A DNA stretch of 64,000 bases from Cupriavidus necator. GTDB taxonomy: Bacteria > Pseudomonadota > Gammaproteobacteria > Burkholderiales > Burkholderiaceae. Each line of letters begins with the position of its first letter. Position 1 is the first letter of the stretch. Shown here in pieces: positions 1 to 8,939 of the stretch. The notes below the pieces were generated by a model. It was not told the DNA's origin, did not search any database, and saw only the letters and a program-made list of their open reading frames with translations. The stretch lies in contig CP074381.1 in assembly GCA_022041995.1 (NCBI GenBank), positions 2,046,001 through 2,110,000 of the forward strand, in the 5' to 3' direction. Made by a program: the position numbers and the translations under genes.

Positions 1-2
1 TC

Positions 3-443
3 GTCGCGGCCGAACTGGGTAACTGTGCTGCCGACAGCGGACAATTGCCGATCGTTCTGGCGGCGGTAGCGCGCGACGCCGGGGCCGCCCCCGGGCAAGT
101 CCTTGCCGATGCGGGCTACCGCTCGGAGGCGACGTTCGAACAGTTGCGCGAGCATCCTGCCGAGCTGATCGTGGCGCCCGGACGCGAGGGCAAGAAAGAT
201 GTGAAGGTCGATGCCCGGAAGCGCCCGCTATGCGCCGCGATGGCAGAAAAGTTTACTTCTACGCAAACTCGGGCGGCCTATCGAAAACGCAAATGGCTGT
301 CCGAACCGCCGAATGCCTGGGTAAAGAGCGTTCTCGGATTTCGACAATTCAGCATGCGCGGACTGGCCAAGGCCCAGGCCGAGTGGAAACTCGTCTGCGC
401 GGCGCTGAACCTGCGCAGAATGTCGAAAATGACGCCCGCGTAA
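3..443 (+). CDS. IS1182-type DDE transposase, C-terminal part (5' end outside window)
   Basis: The reading frame is open from the window edge, so the gene begins upstream. The visible 146 residues include the block DAGYRSEATFE, which carries the third part of a DDE/RNase H-like fold, and a C-terminal stretch (YRKRKWLSEPPNAWVKSVLGF) typical of IS1182/IS5-like transposases that cut and paste their own element. The stop lies at 441-443 and no frameshift is visible. The start shown is only the first complete codon, because the catalytic N-terminal half is not in the window. It is followed by a non-coding stretch and then other broken IS elements, so it belongs to the mobile mosaic at this end. 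Confidence 0.8.
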   Translation, partial: VAAELGNCAADSGQLPIVLAAVARDAGAAPGQVLADAGYRSEATFEQLREHPAELIVAPGREGKKDVKVDARKRPLCAAMAEKFTSTQTRAAYRKRKWLSEPPNAWVKSVLGFRQFSMRGLAKAQAEWKLVCAALNLRRMSKMTPA

Positions 444-961
444 GCCCGCAAGGGGGCAACTTTGCCTGATTTCGCCACCGGGTAAGCGCTATTTACGCAC
501 GCATTGGCGAGCAAAACTGCAATCGGCGTTGACGCCGCCCGATGTGGCGCCAACGCCGACGGCTCAATCCTGTCTGCCGCTCAGACTCCTAGGAGACCGC
601 GCTCGACTTGGCTTGGCGCTGACCGCTTGGCGCCGAAGACGTAAGAACTGGCGAGTCTTGCCCAGCAAGGGCCGGCGATAGGACCACAGGCGACTCGTGC
701 GGCGTCAGCCACGCCTTGCTTGCCTCGTAGTCGTTCGTTGCACCAAGCGTGCAAGTTTGCCGCGAAACCCGACGCGAAATTGGGATGTCGACCGCTATCA
801 GGCAGTACTGACAGGCCTGCGGTATTTGCCTACGGGAACAGAGGGCTGGCCCGGACAAACCGCGCGCCAGGGCACCGACAGCATAATCAGCACCCCCTGA
901 TGGCAATAGGGGGGCGCCCTTACGATACTGGACTTAGAAACACTCTGGGAAGGACATTGCC
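444..961. other. Gene-free stretch between transposase and small zinc-knuckle ORF
   Basis: I find no convincing gene here. Open frames exist on both strands but lack family resemblance and ribosome-binding sites. The first part probably includes the right end of the preceding IS element. The last 50 bases contain the likely ribosome-binding site GGAAGGA for the small gene starting at 962. Confidence 0.4.
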
Positions 962-1147
962 ATGAACAGCTATTGCACACTGTGCGGGCGCCTCGGGCAT
1001 TCTGTGTCGGGCTGCCCATGGGCTTCGTACGTCCGTCTTGCAAGAATTCCTCAATGCGTGCCGGACGTATATGGGGCGCAAATGGGACAGCTGGCAATTG
1101 CGAGCCTCGGCAGGCTGGCGCCGGCATGCAGCCGACCATTGCCGTGA
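962..1147 (+). CDS. Small putative zinc-knuckle (CCHC) protein
   Basis: This 61-residue reading frame starts at an ATG preceded by GGAAGGACATTGCC, a plausible Shine-Dalgarno at about 7 nt. Residues 5-18 (CTLCGRLGHSVSGC) fit C-x2-C-x4-H-x4-C exactly, the zinc-knuckle pattern used for nucleic-acid binding. Very small proteins with one such knuckle occur on plasmids and phages of Burkholderiales (general knowledge). The rest of the protein has no motif, and the C-terminus may be altered by the neighbouring rearrangement. It stands alone beside IS debris. Function unknown; the call rests on the motif and the ribosome-binding site. Confidence 0.4.
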   Translation: MNSYCTLCGRLGHSVSGCPWASYVRLARIPQCVPDVYGAQMGQLAIASLGRLAPACSRPLP

Positions 1148-1220
1148 TCGTGCAGGGGGCGAACCCACTACGCGAAGATTGAAGTGGCCACATCTGCTCT
1201 ATCGCTCCCTTTGCTCCTCG

Positions 1221-1257
1221 TAAATCGCCTCAATCTACCCACAGATTTCCCCGACGA
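1221..1257. repeat. 37-bp dispersed repeat, copy 1
   Basis: This segment matches 10241-10277 at about 30 of 37 positions, in the same orientation, around a shared core CTACCCACAGAT and the end CCCGACGA. Both copies sit exactly where a gene is cut off: here the IS630 transposase loses its last residues. That is the behaviour of a terminal remnant of another transposable element, but the element itself is not present in the window. Confidence 0.55.
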
Positions 1258-2349
1258 GCCGGAACTTAAGCGGCGGTTGGCGCAAATGACCTTCTGTAGG
1301 ATGTCGCGAGCGCTCTTGGTCCAGATGAACGGCTTGGGGTTGGTGTTGTGGTAAGCGATGTACTCGTTGATGGCGTCGACCAGTTCCGGCACGCTGGTGA
1401 ATACGCCGCGGCAAAGTCGCTCGGTTGTGATGTCGCGAAAGAACCGCTCGACCATGTTCAGCCATGATGCCGAGGTGGGCGTGAAGTGCATGTTGAATCG
1501 CGGATGCTTGGCCAGCCAGTCCTGCACCGCAGGATGTTTGTGGGTGGCGTAGTTGTCGGCGATCAGATGCAGCGTTTTGTCCTTGGGCGTCTCGCGGTCG
1601 ATCTTGCGCAGGAACTTCAACCACTCGGTATGGCGGTGGCGCTGCTGGCACTGGGCAATGATCTGGCCATCGAGCACGTTGAGCGCGGCAAACAGCGTGG
1701 TCGTGCCATTGCGCTTGTAATCGTGGGCATGGTGGCGGCGCGCCCCTTCTTCATCGGCAGCCCAGGCTGTGTGCGATCCAGCGCCTGCACCTGGCTCTTC
1801 TCATCGCAGCACAGCACCAGCGCGTGCTCGGGTGGCGACATGTAGAGGCCAACGATGTCTTCAAGCTTCTCGACGAACTTCGGATCGCGCGACACTTTGA
1901 AGCCGCGCACGATGTGCGGCTTCAACCCGTGGGCGTGCCAATGGCGCATGACGGTGCTGGCGCTCACGCCCAACTCGGCGCCCATCTTGCGCGTGCTCCA
2001 GTGCGTGGCTGCTTCGGGCTTGCTCTGTGTGGTCAGTTCCACCAGCAGTATCCACCTTCAATGGCGGCGCACCGCGCGGCAAGTCGCGCTCGATACCGGC
2101 CAGTCCCGATTGCGCATACCGCTCACGCCAACGCGAGACCTGCACGCGTCCGACTCCCAACTGCTCGGCGATGTCTTTGTTCTGCATTCCGTCGGCGGCC
2201 AGTAGCACGATGCGTGCGCGCTGCGCTAGCCTCACGCTCGTGAGCTTCAATCGAACCAGCCTCGTCAACTTGGTTCGCTCCTCGTCGGTCAACATGATCT
2301 CGGGGGCAACTCGCACTCGCTCTCTCCACGCTGTATCGCAGTAGGGCAT
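1258..2349 (-). pseudogene. IS630-family transposase, broken by two frameshifts and 3'-truncated
   Basis: Reading leftward, three frames together give an IS630 transposase: an N-terminal helix-turn-helix (RLAQRARIVLLAADGMQNKD, then RVQVSRWRERY), a central block with [17 protein letters not shown], and a DDE C-terminal block ([15 protein letters not shown], then [15 protein letters not shown]). The first frame change is near 2045. The second, near 1727, looks like a one-base deletion just after the GRAATM block. The C-terminus stops following the family after ANRRLSS and runs into the dispersed repeat at 1221-1257. The usual protein is about 345 residues. The element is therefore dead and its left end is missing. 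Confidence 0.85.
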
Positions 2350-2403
2350 TGGAGACGCCGAATTTATATACGTTCCATCAAGAACAGAACGCTACACTAG
2401 TGA

Positions 2404-2541
2404 ACCTGCGTCGATCATCACCAGCACGAACATAATTTTGGCTGGGACGACAGCGAGCCGCACAGCCATCGTCACCGGCATGAGCCGATCGTCCACAAAC
2501 ACCCACACTACCCGGATATCCATCACCGCCATTCGCACTAG
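2404..2541 (+). pseudogene. His-rich metal-binding-type protein, C-terminal remnant
   Basis: The frame opens after a stop at 2401-2403 and has no start codon, so it reads as the tail of a lost gene. It encodes 45 residues of which 15 are histidine, arranged as HxH and HH clusters ending in HHRHSH before the TAG at 2539-2541. Such tails bind divalent metals such as nickel, cobalt or zinc in storage, chaperone or transporter proteins (general knowledge). The neighbouring IS630 remnant ends about 55 bases upstream and probably removed the front of the gene. Which protein it belonged to cannot be told from this fragment. Confidence 0.5.
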
Positions 2542-2563
2542 AACGGCTGCTGCAAGACTGACC

Positions 2564-2738
2564 TTACTTGAAGGGGATGCCCGCCAAAGTGAGCTCGATG
2601 TCTTCGGCGCCGTTTAGCAGCGCCAGTTTCTGGGCCTGCTTAGTTGGCGTGAAGGCACCTCGAGACCCGCACGTAGCGTTCGTGCGGCCCGATCACGAAT
2701 GGACATCGGTCATTCTGTCGTAGTAGCAAAGCACGGCC
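2564..2738 (-). pseudogene. Small unrecognised gene remnant downstream of mgtC
   Basis: On the minus strand, directly after the mgtC stop, two frames give coherent protein-like sequence: first FVIGPHERYVRVS, then, after a shift near GGTCTCGAG, GAFTPTKQAQKLALLNGAED and onward to a stop at 2564-2566. This looks like a small gene of about 55 residues that suffered one or two frameshifts. I do not recognise the family. It may have been the last gene of the porin-mgtA-mgtC transcription unit. Confidence 0.35.
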
Positions 2739-3461
2739 TCACTCGGTAGTGCTCGGGCTCCAGAACGCCTGACTGACGGCGTCGGACTCGGTCAGTTGCG
2801 CGACGACGCGATCGAGTTCGTCGCCATCGACGGATGTCGCCATGAGCACCGCCTCGATTTCCACATCGTCGGTGCCAAAGGCATGGACCACAAGGTCACG
2901 GGTGGGATGATTGCTACCCTCCAGTGCATCCTCCAGCAAACGCATCGCCTCCTTCTGGCGTTGCCGCGGCGCAATGAGATAAACCGTGTTGGTGACCTCC
3001 ACGGCAGGGGTATCGATCGGCTGCTGGTTGATGCGGTTGACCACCGGGCGCAACAGCGTGTTCGCTGCCAGCACGAACAGGCAGCCGAGCGCTGCTTCGA
3101 GGATCAGGTCCGCGCCGGCGCTGGCACCCACCGCCGCCGAGCCCCAGAGCGTGGCCGCGGTATTGAGGCCGCGGACATTGCCCCCCTCGCGCATGATCAC
3201 GCCGGCGCCAAGAAAGCCTATGCCCGACACTACATAGGCCACCACGCGCACGGCGCCGTCATGCCCCGCCAGCCGGTTGGCCATGTCGACGAAGATCGCG
3301 GCGCCGACCGCCACCAGCACATTGGTCCGCAATCCAGCGGTTCGCTGCCGGTATTGCCGCTCGTAGCCGATCACCGCGCCGAGCACGAACGCCGCCGTGA
3401 GGCTGATGCCGGTGTCGAACAGCGAATCCAGATTGATGTTGTGGATAGCTTCGAGGGACAT
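2739..3461 (-). CDS. mgtC: MgtC/SapB-family inner-membrane protein
   Basis: The 240-residue protein has the MgtC order: a hydrophobic N-terminal half with four to five membrane spans containing the conserved GAVIGYERQ and GIGFLGAGVIM blocks, a short loop with RGLNTAATLW, then a soluble C-terminal domain of about 90 residues (ACT-like in MgtC). MgtC proteins are linked to growth at low magnesium and to virulence, acting as regulators of ATP synthase or of Mg transporters rather than as transporters (family knowledge). It lies 120 bases downstream of the P-type ATPase gene on the same strand, an arrangement like mgtCB in enterobacteria but with the order reversed. No internal damage is visible. 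Confidence 0.9.
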   Translation of the reverse strand: MSLEAIHNINLDSLFDTGISLTAAFVLGAVIGYERQYRQRTAGLRTNVLVAVGAAIFVDMANRLAGHDGAVRVVAYVVSGIGFLGAGVIMREGGNVRGLNTAATLWGSAAVGASAGADLILEAALGCLFVLAANTLLRPVVNRINQQPIDTPAVEVTNTVYLIAPRQRQKEAMRLLEDALEGSNHPTRDLVVHAFGTDDVEIEAVLMATSVDGDELDRVVAQLTESDAVSQAFWSPSTTE

Positions 3462-3581
3462 ATTTGCAAGTGAGCCGGTTCAAGATCGTACGGTTTTATC
3501 TTCTCAAAATGTCATCCTCATGTCACAGCACCGTCACACCGCATGCTGGTGTGTCGGCGCCGGCGAGGTCAGCGGCAGTCG

Positions 3582-6344
3582 CTACTGCCAGCCGAAGCGG
3601 CGGATATAGAAGCGCTTCATGAGAGTAGTCAACAGCGCATACCCGAGCACGATGCCAACCATCCATGGGAAATAGCTCAGCGGCAGCGCTTGCAGCTTGA
3701 AGTATCCGGCCAGCGGTCCCATCGGCAGGAAGACACCGAGTGCCATGATCAGCCCGGTCATCACAATCAGCGGCCATGCCGCGCGGCTTTCGACAAAAGG
3801 CAGCTTGGGCGTGCGGATCATATGCACGATTAGGGTCTGGGTGAGCAGCCCCACCACAAACCAGCCAGACTGGAACAGCGACTGCTTGCCAACCGTGTTG
3901 GCGGCGAAGGCAAACCACATCACCAGGTACGTGGTGATGTCAAAGATCGAACTGATCGGGCCGAAGAACAGCATGAAACGGCCGATATCGCCGGGGTTCC
4001 ATTGCAGAGGCTTGGCCACCAACTCGTCGTCCACCTTGTCGAATGGGATTGCGATCTGCGAGATGTCGTAGAGCAGGTTCTGCACCAGCAGTTGCAGGGG
4101 CAGCATCGGCAGGAACGGCAGGAAGGCGCTCGCGACCAGGACGGAGAAGACGTTTCCGAAATTGGAACTGGCCGTCATGCGGATGTACTTGAGCATGTTG
4201 CAGAAGGTGCGACGCCCCTCAATCACGCCTTCTTCCAGCACCATCAGGCTCTTCTCCAGCAGAATGAGGTCAGCCGCTTCCTTGGCGATGTCCACTGCAC
4301 TGTCGACGGAGATGCCGATGTCAGCCGCACGCAAGGCCGGAGCGTCATTGATGCCATCGCCCATGAAGCCGACGACATGGCCATTGGCGCGCAGCGCGCG
4401 TACGAGACGCTCCTTGTGCAGCGGTGACAGGCGCGCGAATACGTTGTGCGTTTCCACGGCACGTCCAAGCGCAGGACTGTCCATCTTTTCAATGTCGTCG
4501 CCCAGTAACACTCCCGCGATGGCCAGGCCGACCTCCTTGCAGATCTTGGCGGTCACCAGTTCATTGTCCCCGGTGAGGACTTTTACCGTGACACCATGCG
4601 CGGCCAGGGCCCTCAGGGCCGGCGCGGTCGATTCCTTGGGCGGGTCGAGAAAGGCGATATAGCCAACAAGCGTCAGGTCGGATTCGTCGGCCACGCTGTA
4701 CGTGGTCAGGCCCGGCGGCGTTTCCTTCATGGCCACGGCGACCACGCGCAGGCCCTCCGCATTGAGGTCATGCGTGACCTGGCGTACCTGCGCCAGCAGC
4801 ACGTCATCGAGGGCGTGCATCGCCCCGTTGACCTGAACCCGGGTGCACACGCTCAGGATCTCCTCGACCGCACCCTTGCAGATCAACTCGTTGTGGTCCT
4901 CACGCTCGGACACAACCACCGACATGCGTCGGCGCTGGAAATCGAACGGGATTTCATCCACCTTGCGATAGTCCCGTACCGGCCGCAGTTCGTGTTGCAA
5001 TTCGACGTGCTCCAGCACGGCACGGTCCAGCAGGTTCTTCAGGCCCGTCTGGAAATAACTGTTCAGATAGGCGTGCTTGAGCACCTCATCCGACACATGT
5101 CCAAGCACGTCGGTATGGCGCTCCAGCACGATCTTGTCTTGCGTCAGGGTTCCGGTCTTGTCGGTGCACAGCACATTCATGGCGCCGAAGTTCTGGATGG
5201 CATCAAGCCGCTTGACGATGACCTTGCGGCGCGACAGCAGCACCGCGCCCTTGGCCAGTGTCGAGGTGACGATCATCGGCAGCATTTCCGGTGTCAGACC
5301 GACGGCCACCGACAGAGCGAAAAGGAAGGCCTCCATCCAGTCGCTCTTGGTGAAGCCGTTGACGAGCAACACGATGGGCACCATCACTAGGGCAAAGCGG
5401 ATCAGCAGCCAGCTCACCTGGTTCACACCGGCCTGGAAGGCCGTCACGGTACGGTCAGTGGCCGTGACACGCGCAGCCAGCGTGCCGAAATAAGTGCGAT
5501 TGCCGGTTTCCAGCACCACCGCAGTGGCGGCGCCCGAAACGACGTTGGTGCCCATGAAGACGATATTACTCAGTTCCAGCGGGCTCACCGCATGATGGCG
5601 CCGCTCGGCGAACTTCTCCACCGGCAGCGATTCCCCGGTCATCGCCGCCTGGCTGACGAACAGATCCTTGGCGACGAGGATGCGACAGTCGGCAGGAATC
5701 ATGTCACCGGCCGACAGCGCAACGATCTCGCCGGGCACCAGTTCGCGCAGCGGCACCTCGATCTTGGCGGGCGGCTTCGAATGCAGTTGCACGTTGAAGA
5801 ACTGGGCACTGGTGGTGGCAATCTGGGCAGCCAGGTCTCTCCGCACCACCGTCGCGGTGGTGCTGACCATGGCTTTGAGCCCTTCCGCGGCCTGGTTCGA
5901 GCGGCGCTCCTGGACGAAGCGGATCAGCGTGGACAAGAGCACCATCGTGCCGATCACGATCGTGGCCTTGATGTCCTCGGTCACGTAGGAAATCGCGGCC
6001 AGCACCGTCAGCAGCAGATTGAACGGGTTCCGATATGAGTGCCACAGATGCAGCCAGGCTGGCAGGGGCTTTTCATGATCGACCTCGTTAGGGCCGACTC
6101 GCTTGAGGCGGTCTTCCGCCTCCGCACCGGTCAAGCCGTCTTCGTGCGATCGCAGGTGAACCAGCACGGCAGCGACATCATCCTTGGCCGCGCGCTGCAG
6201 GTCGCGTGTCAGGTGCTCAGGCATGGCCCGCGACGGACCTGGCTCGCCCAGCGACTCGAATAGGGCCAGTCGGCGGAAATGGTGTGTGACCCGGCGCGTG
6301 CGCAGGAAAGCGCCGTAGAGTGTTTTCAGGAAACCAAAGTTCAT
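3582..6344 (-). CDS. mgtA: Magnesium-importing P-type ATPase (MgtA/MgtB type, P3B)
   Basis: About 920 residues, the usual MgtA length. Visible hallmarks in order: an N-terminal cation-ATPase region (HLRSHEDGLTGAEAEDRL), the actuator motif MTGESLPVEKF, the PEMLPMIV segment of TM4, the phosphorylation site CTDKTGTLTQ, the nucleotide-binding KGAVEEIL, the hinge GDGINDAPALRAADIGIS and a C-terminal block of membrane helices. It imports Mg2+ at the cost of ATP (family knowledge). I chose the ATG at 6344 (MNFGFLKTLY) because AGGGAG lies just upstream; a longer frame opens at 6434 without a ribosome-binding site. The porin gene lies 214 bases upstream and mgtC downstream, forming a likely Mg-limitation transcription unit. 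Confidence 0.92.
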   Translation of the reverse strand: MNFGFLKTLYGAFLRTRRVTHHFRRLALFESLGEPGPSRAMPEHLTRDLQRAAKDDVAAVLVHLRSHEDGLTGAEAEDRLKRVGPNEVDHEKPLPAWLHLWHSYRNPFNLLLTVLAAISYVTEDIKATIVIGTMVLLSTLIRFVQERRSNQAAEGLKAMVSTTATVVRRDLAAQIATTSAQFFNVQLHSKPPAKIEVPLRELVPGEIVALSAGDMIPADCRILVAKDLFVSQAAMTGESLPVEKFAERRHHAVSPLELSNIVFMGTNVVSGAATAVVLETGNRTYFGTLAARVTATDRTVTAFQAGVNQVSWLLIRFALVMVPIVLLVNGFTKSDWMEAFLFALSVAVGLTPEMLPMIVTSTLAKGAVLLSRRKVIVKRLDAIQNFGAMNVLCTDKTGTLTQDKIVLERHTDVLGHVSDEVLKHAYLNSYFQTGLKNLLDRAVLEHVELQHELRPVRDYRKVDEIPFDFQRRRMSVVVSEREDHNELICKGAVEEILSVCTRVQVNGAMHALDDVLLAQVRQVTHDLNAEGLRVVAVAMKETPPGLTTYSVADESDLTLVGYIAFLDPPKESTAPALRALAAHGVTVKVLTGDNELVTAKICKEVGLAIAGVLLGDDIEKMDSPALGRAVETHNVFARLSPLHKERLVRALRANGHVVGFMGDGINDAPALRAADIGISVDSAVDIAKEAADLILLEKSLMVLEEGVIEGRRTFCNMLKYIRMTASSNFGNVFSVLVASAFLPFLPMLPLQLLVQNLLYDISQIAIPFDKVDDELVAKPLQWNPGDIGRFMLFFGPISSIFDITTYLVMWFAFAANTVGKQSLFQSGWFVVGLLTQTLIVHMIRTPKLPFVESRAAWPLIVMTGLIMALGVFLPMGPLAGYFKLQALPLSYFPWMVGIVLGYALLTTLMKRFYIRRFGWQ

Positions 6345-6362
6345 GACGAACTCCCTGATTGG

Positions 6363-6394
6363 CCGGTCATTGCCGACAGACAAAGTTTGACCGG
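6363..6394 (-). promoter_or_regulatory. Hairpin in the mgtA leader
   Basis: The arms CCGGTCA (6363-6369) and TGACCGG (6388-6394) are perfect complements around an 18-base loop, 18 bases upstream of the chosen mgtA start and just before its ribosome-binding site. In other bacteria mgtA leaders sense Mg2+ or translation of a short peptide. That this hairpin does so is inference from position only; it does not resemble the M-box. Confidence 0.35.
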
Positions 6395-6558
6395 TGATGA
6401 AATAAAAGGGGGAATTGTCAGGGCCGGCCGCCACACCGCGCGTTCAACGCGACGCGGAAGGACTCATGCCAATCGACGTGTGCAGCGCCGGCGTTGCCGC
6501 GAGCCAGGGTCGGGATCCATGGCGCCTCCTGAGAAAGGGTTAGGGCAACAGGCGTTGC

Positions 6559-7977
6559 TCAGAATTCCGCATGGAAGCGCACGCCAAAGAATTTGGCGGG
6601 GCCACGATCCCGGTTGTAGCCAGGATTGCGGATGTACTGGAAATCCGGGCTGATACTGAAGGCCTTCAGCAATTGCAGGCTGTAGTAGATTTCCAGCACC
6701 TGCTCGGACCCATAGCGCAACGCGCCGTCGCCCAGGAAGGCGCCCAGGCCGCCGGCCGCCAGATAGTCCCGATGCGGGGACCGCAACATGTTCACGGCCA
6801 CAGCCACCCCAAGCTCGTCATTGGGACGTCCCCACGCCTTGCCTTTGAGCGTACCACCGCCGGCGACCTGCTTGCCGATTTCGGTAAAGGCATAGGTTTC
6901 GGTCTCGTCATCTGACATATTCGCGCGGAAGAACACCCCGAGCGAGTCATTAACCTCCTGCAGCAACGTCACGCCGATGCCCATCTTGGCATGCTCGGCT
7001 CGCACGTCTGCCACATCCGGTGTCACGCCGTTGGCGCGCCCGAACGCCAGCGCGTCGCTGAACTTGCCCATCTTGGCCTTGTTGCGCCAAAGCAGCAGGC
7101 GCGCCTGCCCGGGCCGGCCAGCCAGGCTGTACCGTTTCTCCAACTCGAGCATGTCCCCGTAGTGCTCAAACATCCGGGTATCGAGCTCAAGCCCGTTGGA
7201 TTCCAGCGGCTGCAGGAAGCGGCCGATCCGTGCAGACCAGCCATCGCCGATGTACTCCAGCGACAGGCCCCAGTCGTAGCCGCGCGCGTCGGCGGGATAG
7301 TCGAACGAGCCATGCGTCAGCGATGACCAGTTCATGAACTGCGTGCGCGGGTCCGAGCCATAGGGGTTCACATCGAAGACATCCAGCACGCTGAAATTGC
7401 CGGCGGTCAGCACGACGCGCTGCTTATCGACAGTCCGTGCGAACCGGTTGAAGTCGGCCTCGAGCTTTTCCTCCCCGCCACCGAGCCCCCACGTCTGGCG
7501 GACGAACGCGCGGGCGCGATAGAAAGTGGGATTCGGACCCGACGATTTGGCCAACTCCCCGTTGGTCAGGCCGCCCAGGCCATGCAGGCCAGAGAACGGC
7601 ACGCCCTGCGAGACCTCGGGATTGAAGTGGAATTCCGCGCCTTGCCAAAGACGCAGCCCGAGATCGAGCGTACTGGTGAACGAATAGCTCTTGGCGCGTT
7701 CCGTGCCAAGGCTGTGTTCCCCGGAATACGCGGCACCAAAGGAAGGCTTGCGCTGCCAGACATACGTAGCCTGCCCATGAAAAGCAAAAAGATCTTCCGC
7801 CGGGGTGGCTGCTTGAGCGATATCGACGGTGCGACCCGCCTCCTGAGCGCGCAACGGCGTAATACCCAGGACAAAAAGCGGCAAAAAGATCACCGCGCGC
7901 AGACGGCGTGGCCAACAGCTTCCCCTAAAAATGGTCAGGGCAGCCAAGGCAAGCTGAAGATAGGTAACAAACGACAT
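6559..7977 (-). CDS. Carbohydrate-selective porin, OprB family
   Basis: The 472-residue protein has alternating amphipathic strands, an aromatic C-terminal residue (FHAEF) expected for outer-membrane insertion, and internal blocks such as FNPEVSQGVPFSGLHGLGG and QTWGLGGGEE that characterise the OprB family. OprB porins let small solutes, often sugars, across the outer membrane; here the context suggests a role under Mg starvation (inference). The start at 7977 is supported by GGGAGGG upstream. The N-terminus is odd: two hydrophobic stretches precede the probable signal-peptidase site after PLRAQ, so the real signal peptide may begin later, near WPRRLRAV. It is the first gene of the porin-mgtA-mgtC set. 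Confidence 0.82.
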   Translation of the reverse strand: MSFVTYLQLALAALTIFRGSCWPRRLRAVIFLPLFVLGITPLRAQEAGRTVDIAQAATPAEDLFAFHGQATYVWQRKPSFGAAYSGEHSLGTERAKSYSFTSTLDLGLRLWQGAEFHFNPEVSQGVPFSGLHGLGGLTNGELAKSSGPNPTFYRARAFVRQTWGLGGGEEKLEADFNRFARTVDKQRVVLTAGNFSVLDVFDVNPYGSDPRTQFMNWSSLTHGSFDYPADARGYDWGLSLEYIGDGWSARIGRFLQPLESNGLELDTRMFEHYGDMLELEKRYSLAGRPGQARLLLWRNKAKMGKFSDALAFGRANGVTPDVADVRAEHAKMGIGVTLLQEVNDSLGVFFRANMSDDETETYAFTEIGKQVAGGGTLKGKAWGRPNDELGVAVAVNMLRSPHRDYLAAGGLGAFLGDGALRYGSEQVLEIYYSLQLLKAFSISPDFQYIRNPGYNRDRGPAKFFGVRFHAEF

Positions 7978-8391
7978 GAACCCTCCCTCACGCGCTTCTG
8001 TAGGCGCGCGTAGGCTCGGCGCGACGGTGCACGAACACCAAGGCGGGGGCGGACTTCGCCCAGCACTGTCCTTGCAGGTGCAGGTCGCAAACGAAAAATC
8101 GGGAGATGGCCGTGCAGAGAACCCGCTCGGATGCCACTACCCGCCGCTATCGGCTAGGCAGTGGCGAGATGTCGCCTTGACTGACTAGCCGCTCAGAGTT
8201 CGGCTTTGGGCCGACTAGAACAACAGTCCATGGGGAAAACCCTGTGATGAAGACGGGGCGAAGGATACCAAACCGGCGCGTTGCCGCGCAATCGGTTTCT
8301 CGAGCGCGGTTGGTGGGTGTGAGGTTTTCGCGCGACATCCTCTGGTCGCCAAATTCTGGCACTTGGACAAACCTAGCTGACGCGGGCGATA
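7978..8391. other. Upstream region of the porin operon, no gene found
   Basis: No reading frame here has family resemblance or a convincing ribosome-binding site. The porin promoter should lie in the first 150 bases (minus strand). I could not pick a single -35/-10 pair with confidence. Confidence 0.4.
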
Positions 8392-8694
8392 TCAGTCTGT
8401 CTTGCGCTCTGGTTTGCCGGCTTCCTGACTTTCCCGCTGGCGCTGCTCTTCCCTCTCCTTTCTTCGCTCGCGCTTCCTGCCTTCAAACTTCTCAGCGGGG
8501 CGGGTGTTTGCTGTCGGGGAGGTTTCGGTACCCACGGCGGATGCCGGCGGTTGCGCTTCTGCGGCTGAAAGCAGCGCAACGGCACATGCCGCAGCAAGAT
8601 GGATCCTCGGCAGCTTACAGGTGCCGCGCAGCTTATGGCCGGGCGCTTGCGCCCCCGCTGTGGCAAGCAAATTCAGCTTAGGCTTTCTTGGCAT
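8392..8694 (-). CDS. Small hypothetical exported protein with charged tail
   Basis: A 100-residue frame starting MPRKPKLN. Residues about 29-47 form a hydrophobic stretch (IHLAAACAVALLSAAEAQ) that could be a signal peptide or anchor, followed by a proline/threonine linker and a C-terminus of about 35 residues dominated by Lys, Arg and Glu (RKRERRKEREEQRQR). I do not recognise a family. There is no obvious ribosome-binding site, and the high GC content makes chance open frames common. It stands alone between the porin operon and IS debris. Confidence 0.35.
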   Translation of the reverse strand: MPRKPKLNLLATAGAQAPGHKLRGTCKLPRIHLAAACAVALLSAAEAQPPASAVGTETSPTANTRPAEKFEGRKRERRKEREEQRQRESQEAGKPERKTD

Positions 8695-8902
8695 CGAAAC
8701 GCAGCATGTGTAGGGGACGGGGGTGGACGGAGCGCTGGGGACAAACATAATCTCACCAGATGGTCATATGCGGGTGCCCGGGATCGCAAGCATTACTGGC
8801 TGCGTTCGTCGTCGAGATGAGTGGCGGCTCGATCTTCCCGCTAGCGCCCATCAAGGCGATGCTCCGCACCCTCGTTTTCCCTGAATTGGCCGACGCCAGC
8901 AG

Positions 8903-8939
8903 TGAATCACCCCGGGAATCGAGGAGGCTGTTTTGTTTA
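8903..8939. repeat. Solo 37-bp end of the IS3-family element found at 30940-32257
   Basis: All 37 bases are identical to 30940-30976, starting with the terminal inverted repeat TGAATCACCCCGGG. The identity stops at 8939, where the body of a different transposase begins. So an IS3 copy once inserted here and everything but its left end was later lost, or a one-ended event left only the tip. Confidence 0.85.

Noticed and set aside
6345-6434. Longer start for mgtA at 6434 (30 extra residues)
   Set aside because: No ribosome-binding site at 6434, whereas AGGGAG lies just before 6344 and family members start near MNFGFLK-like sequence.
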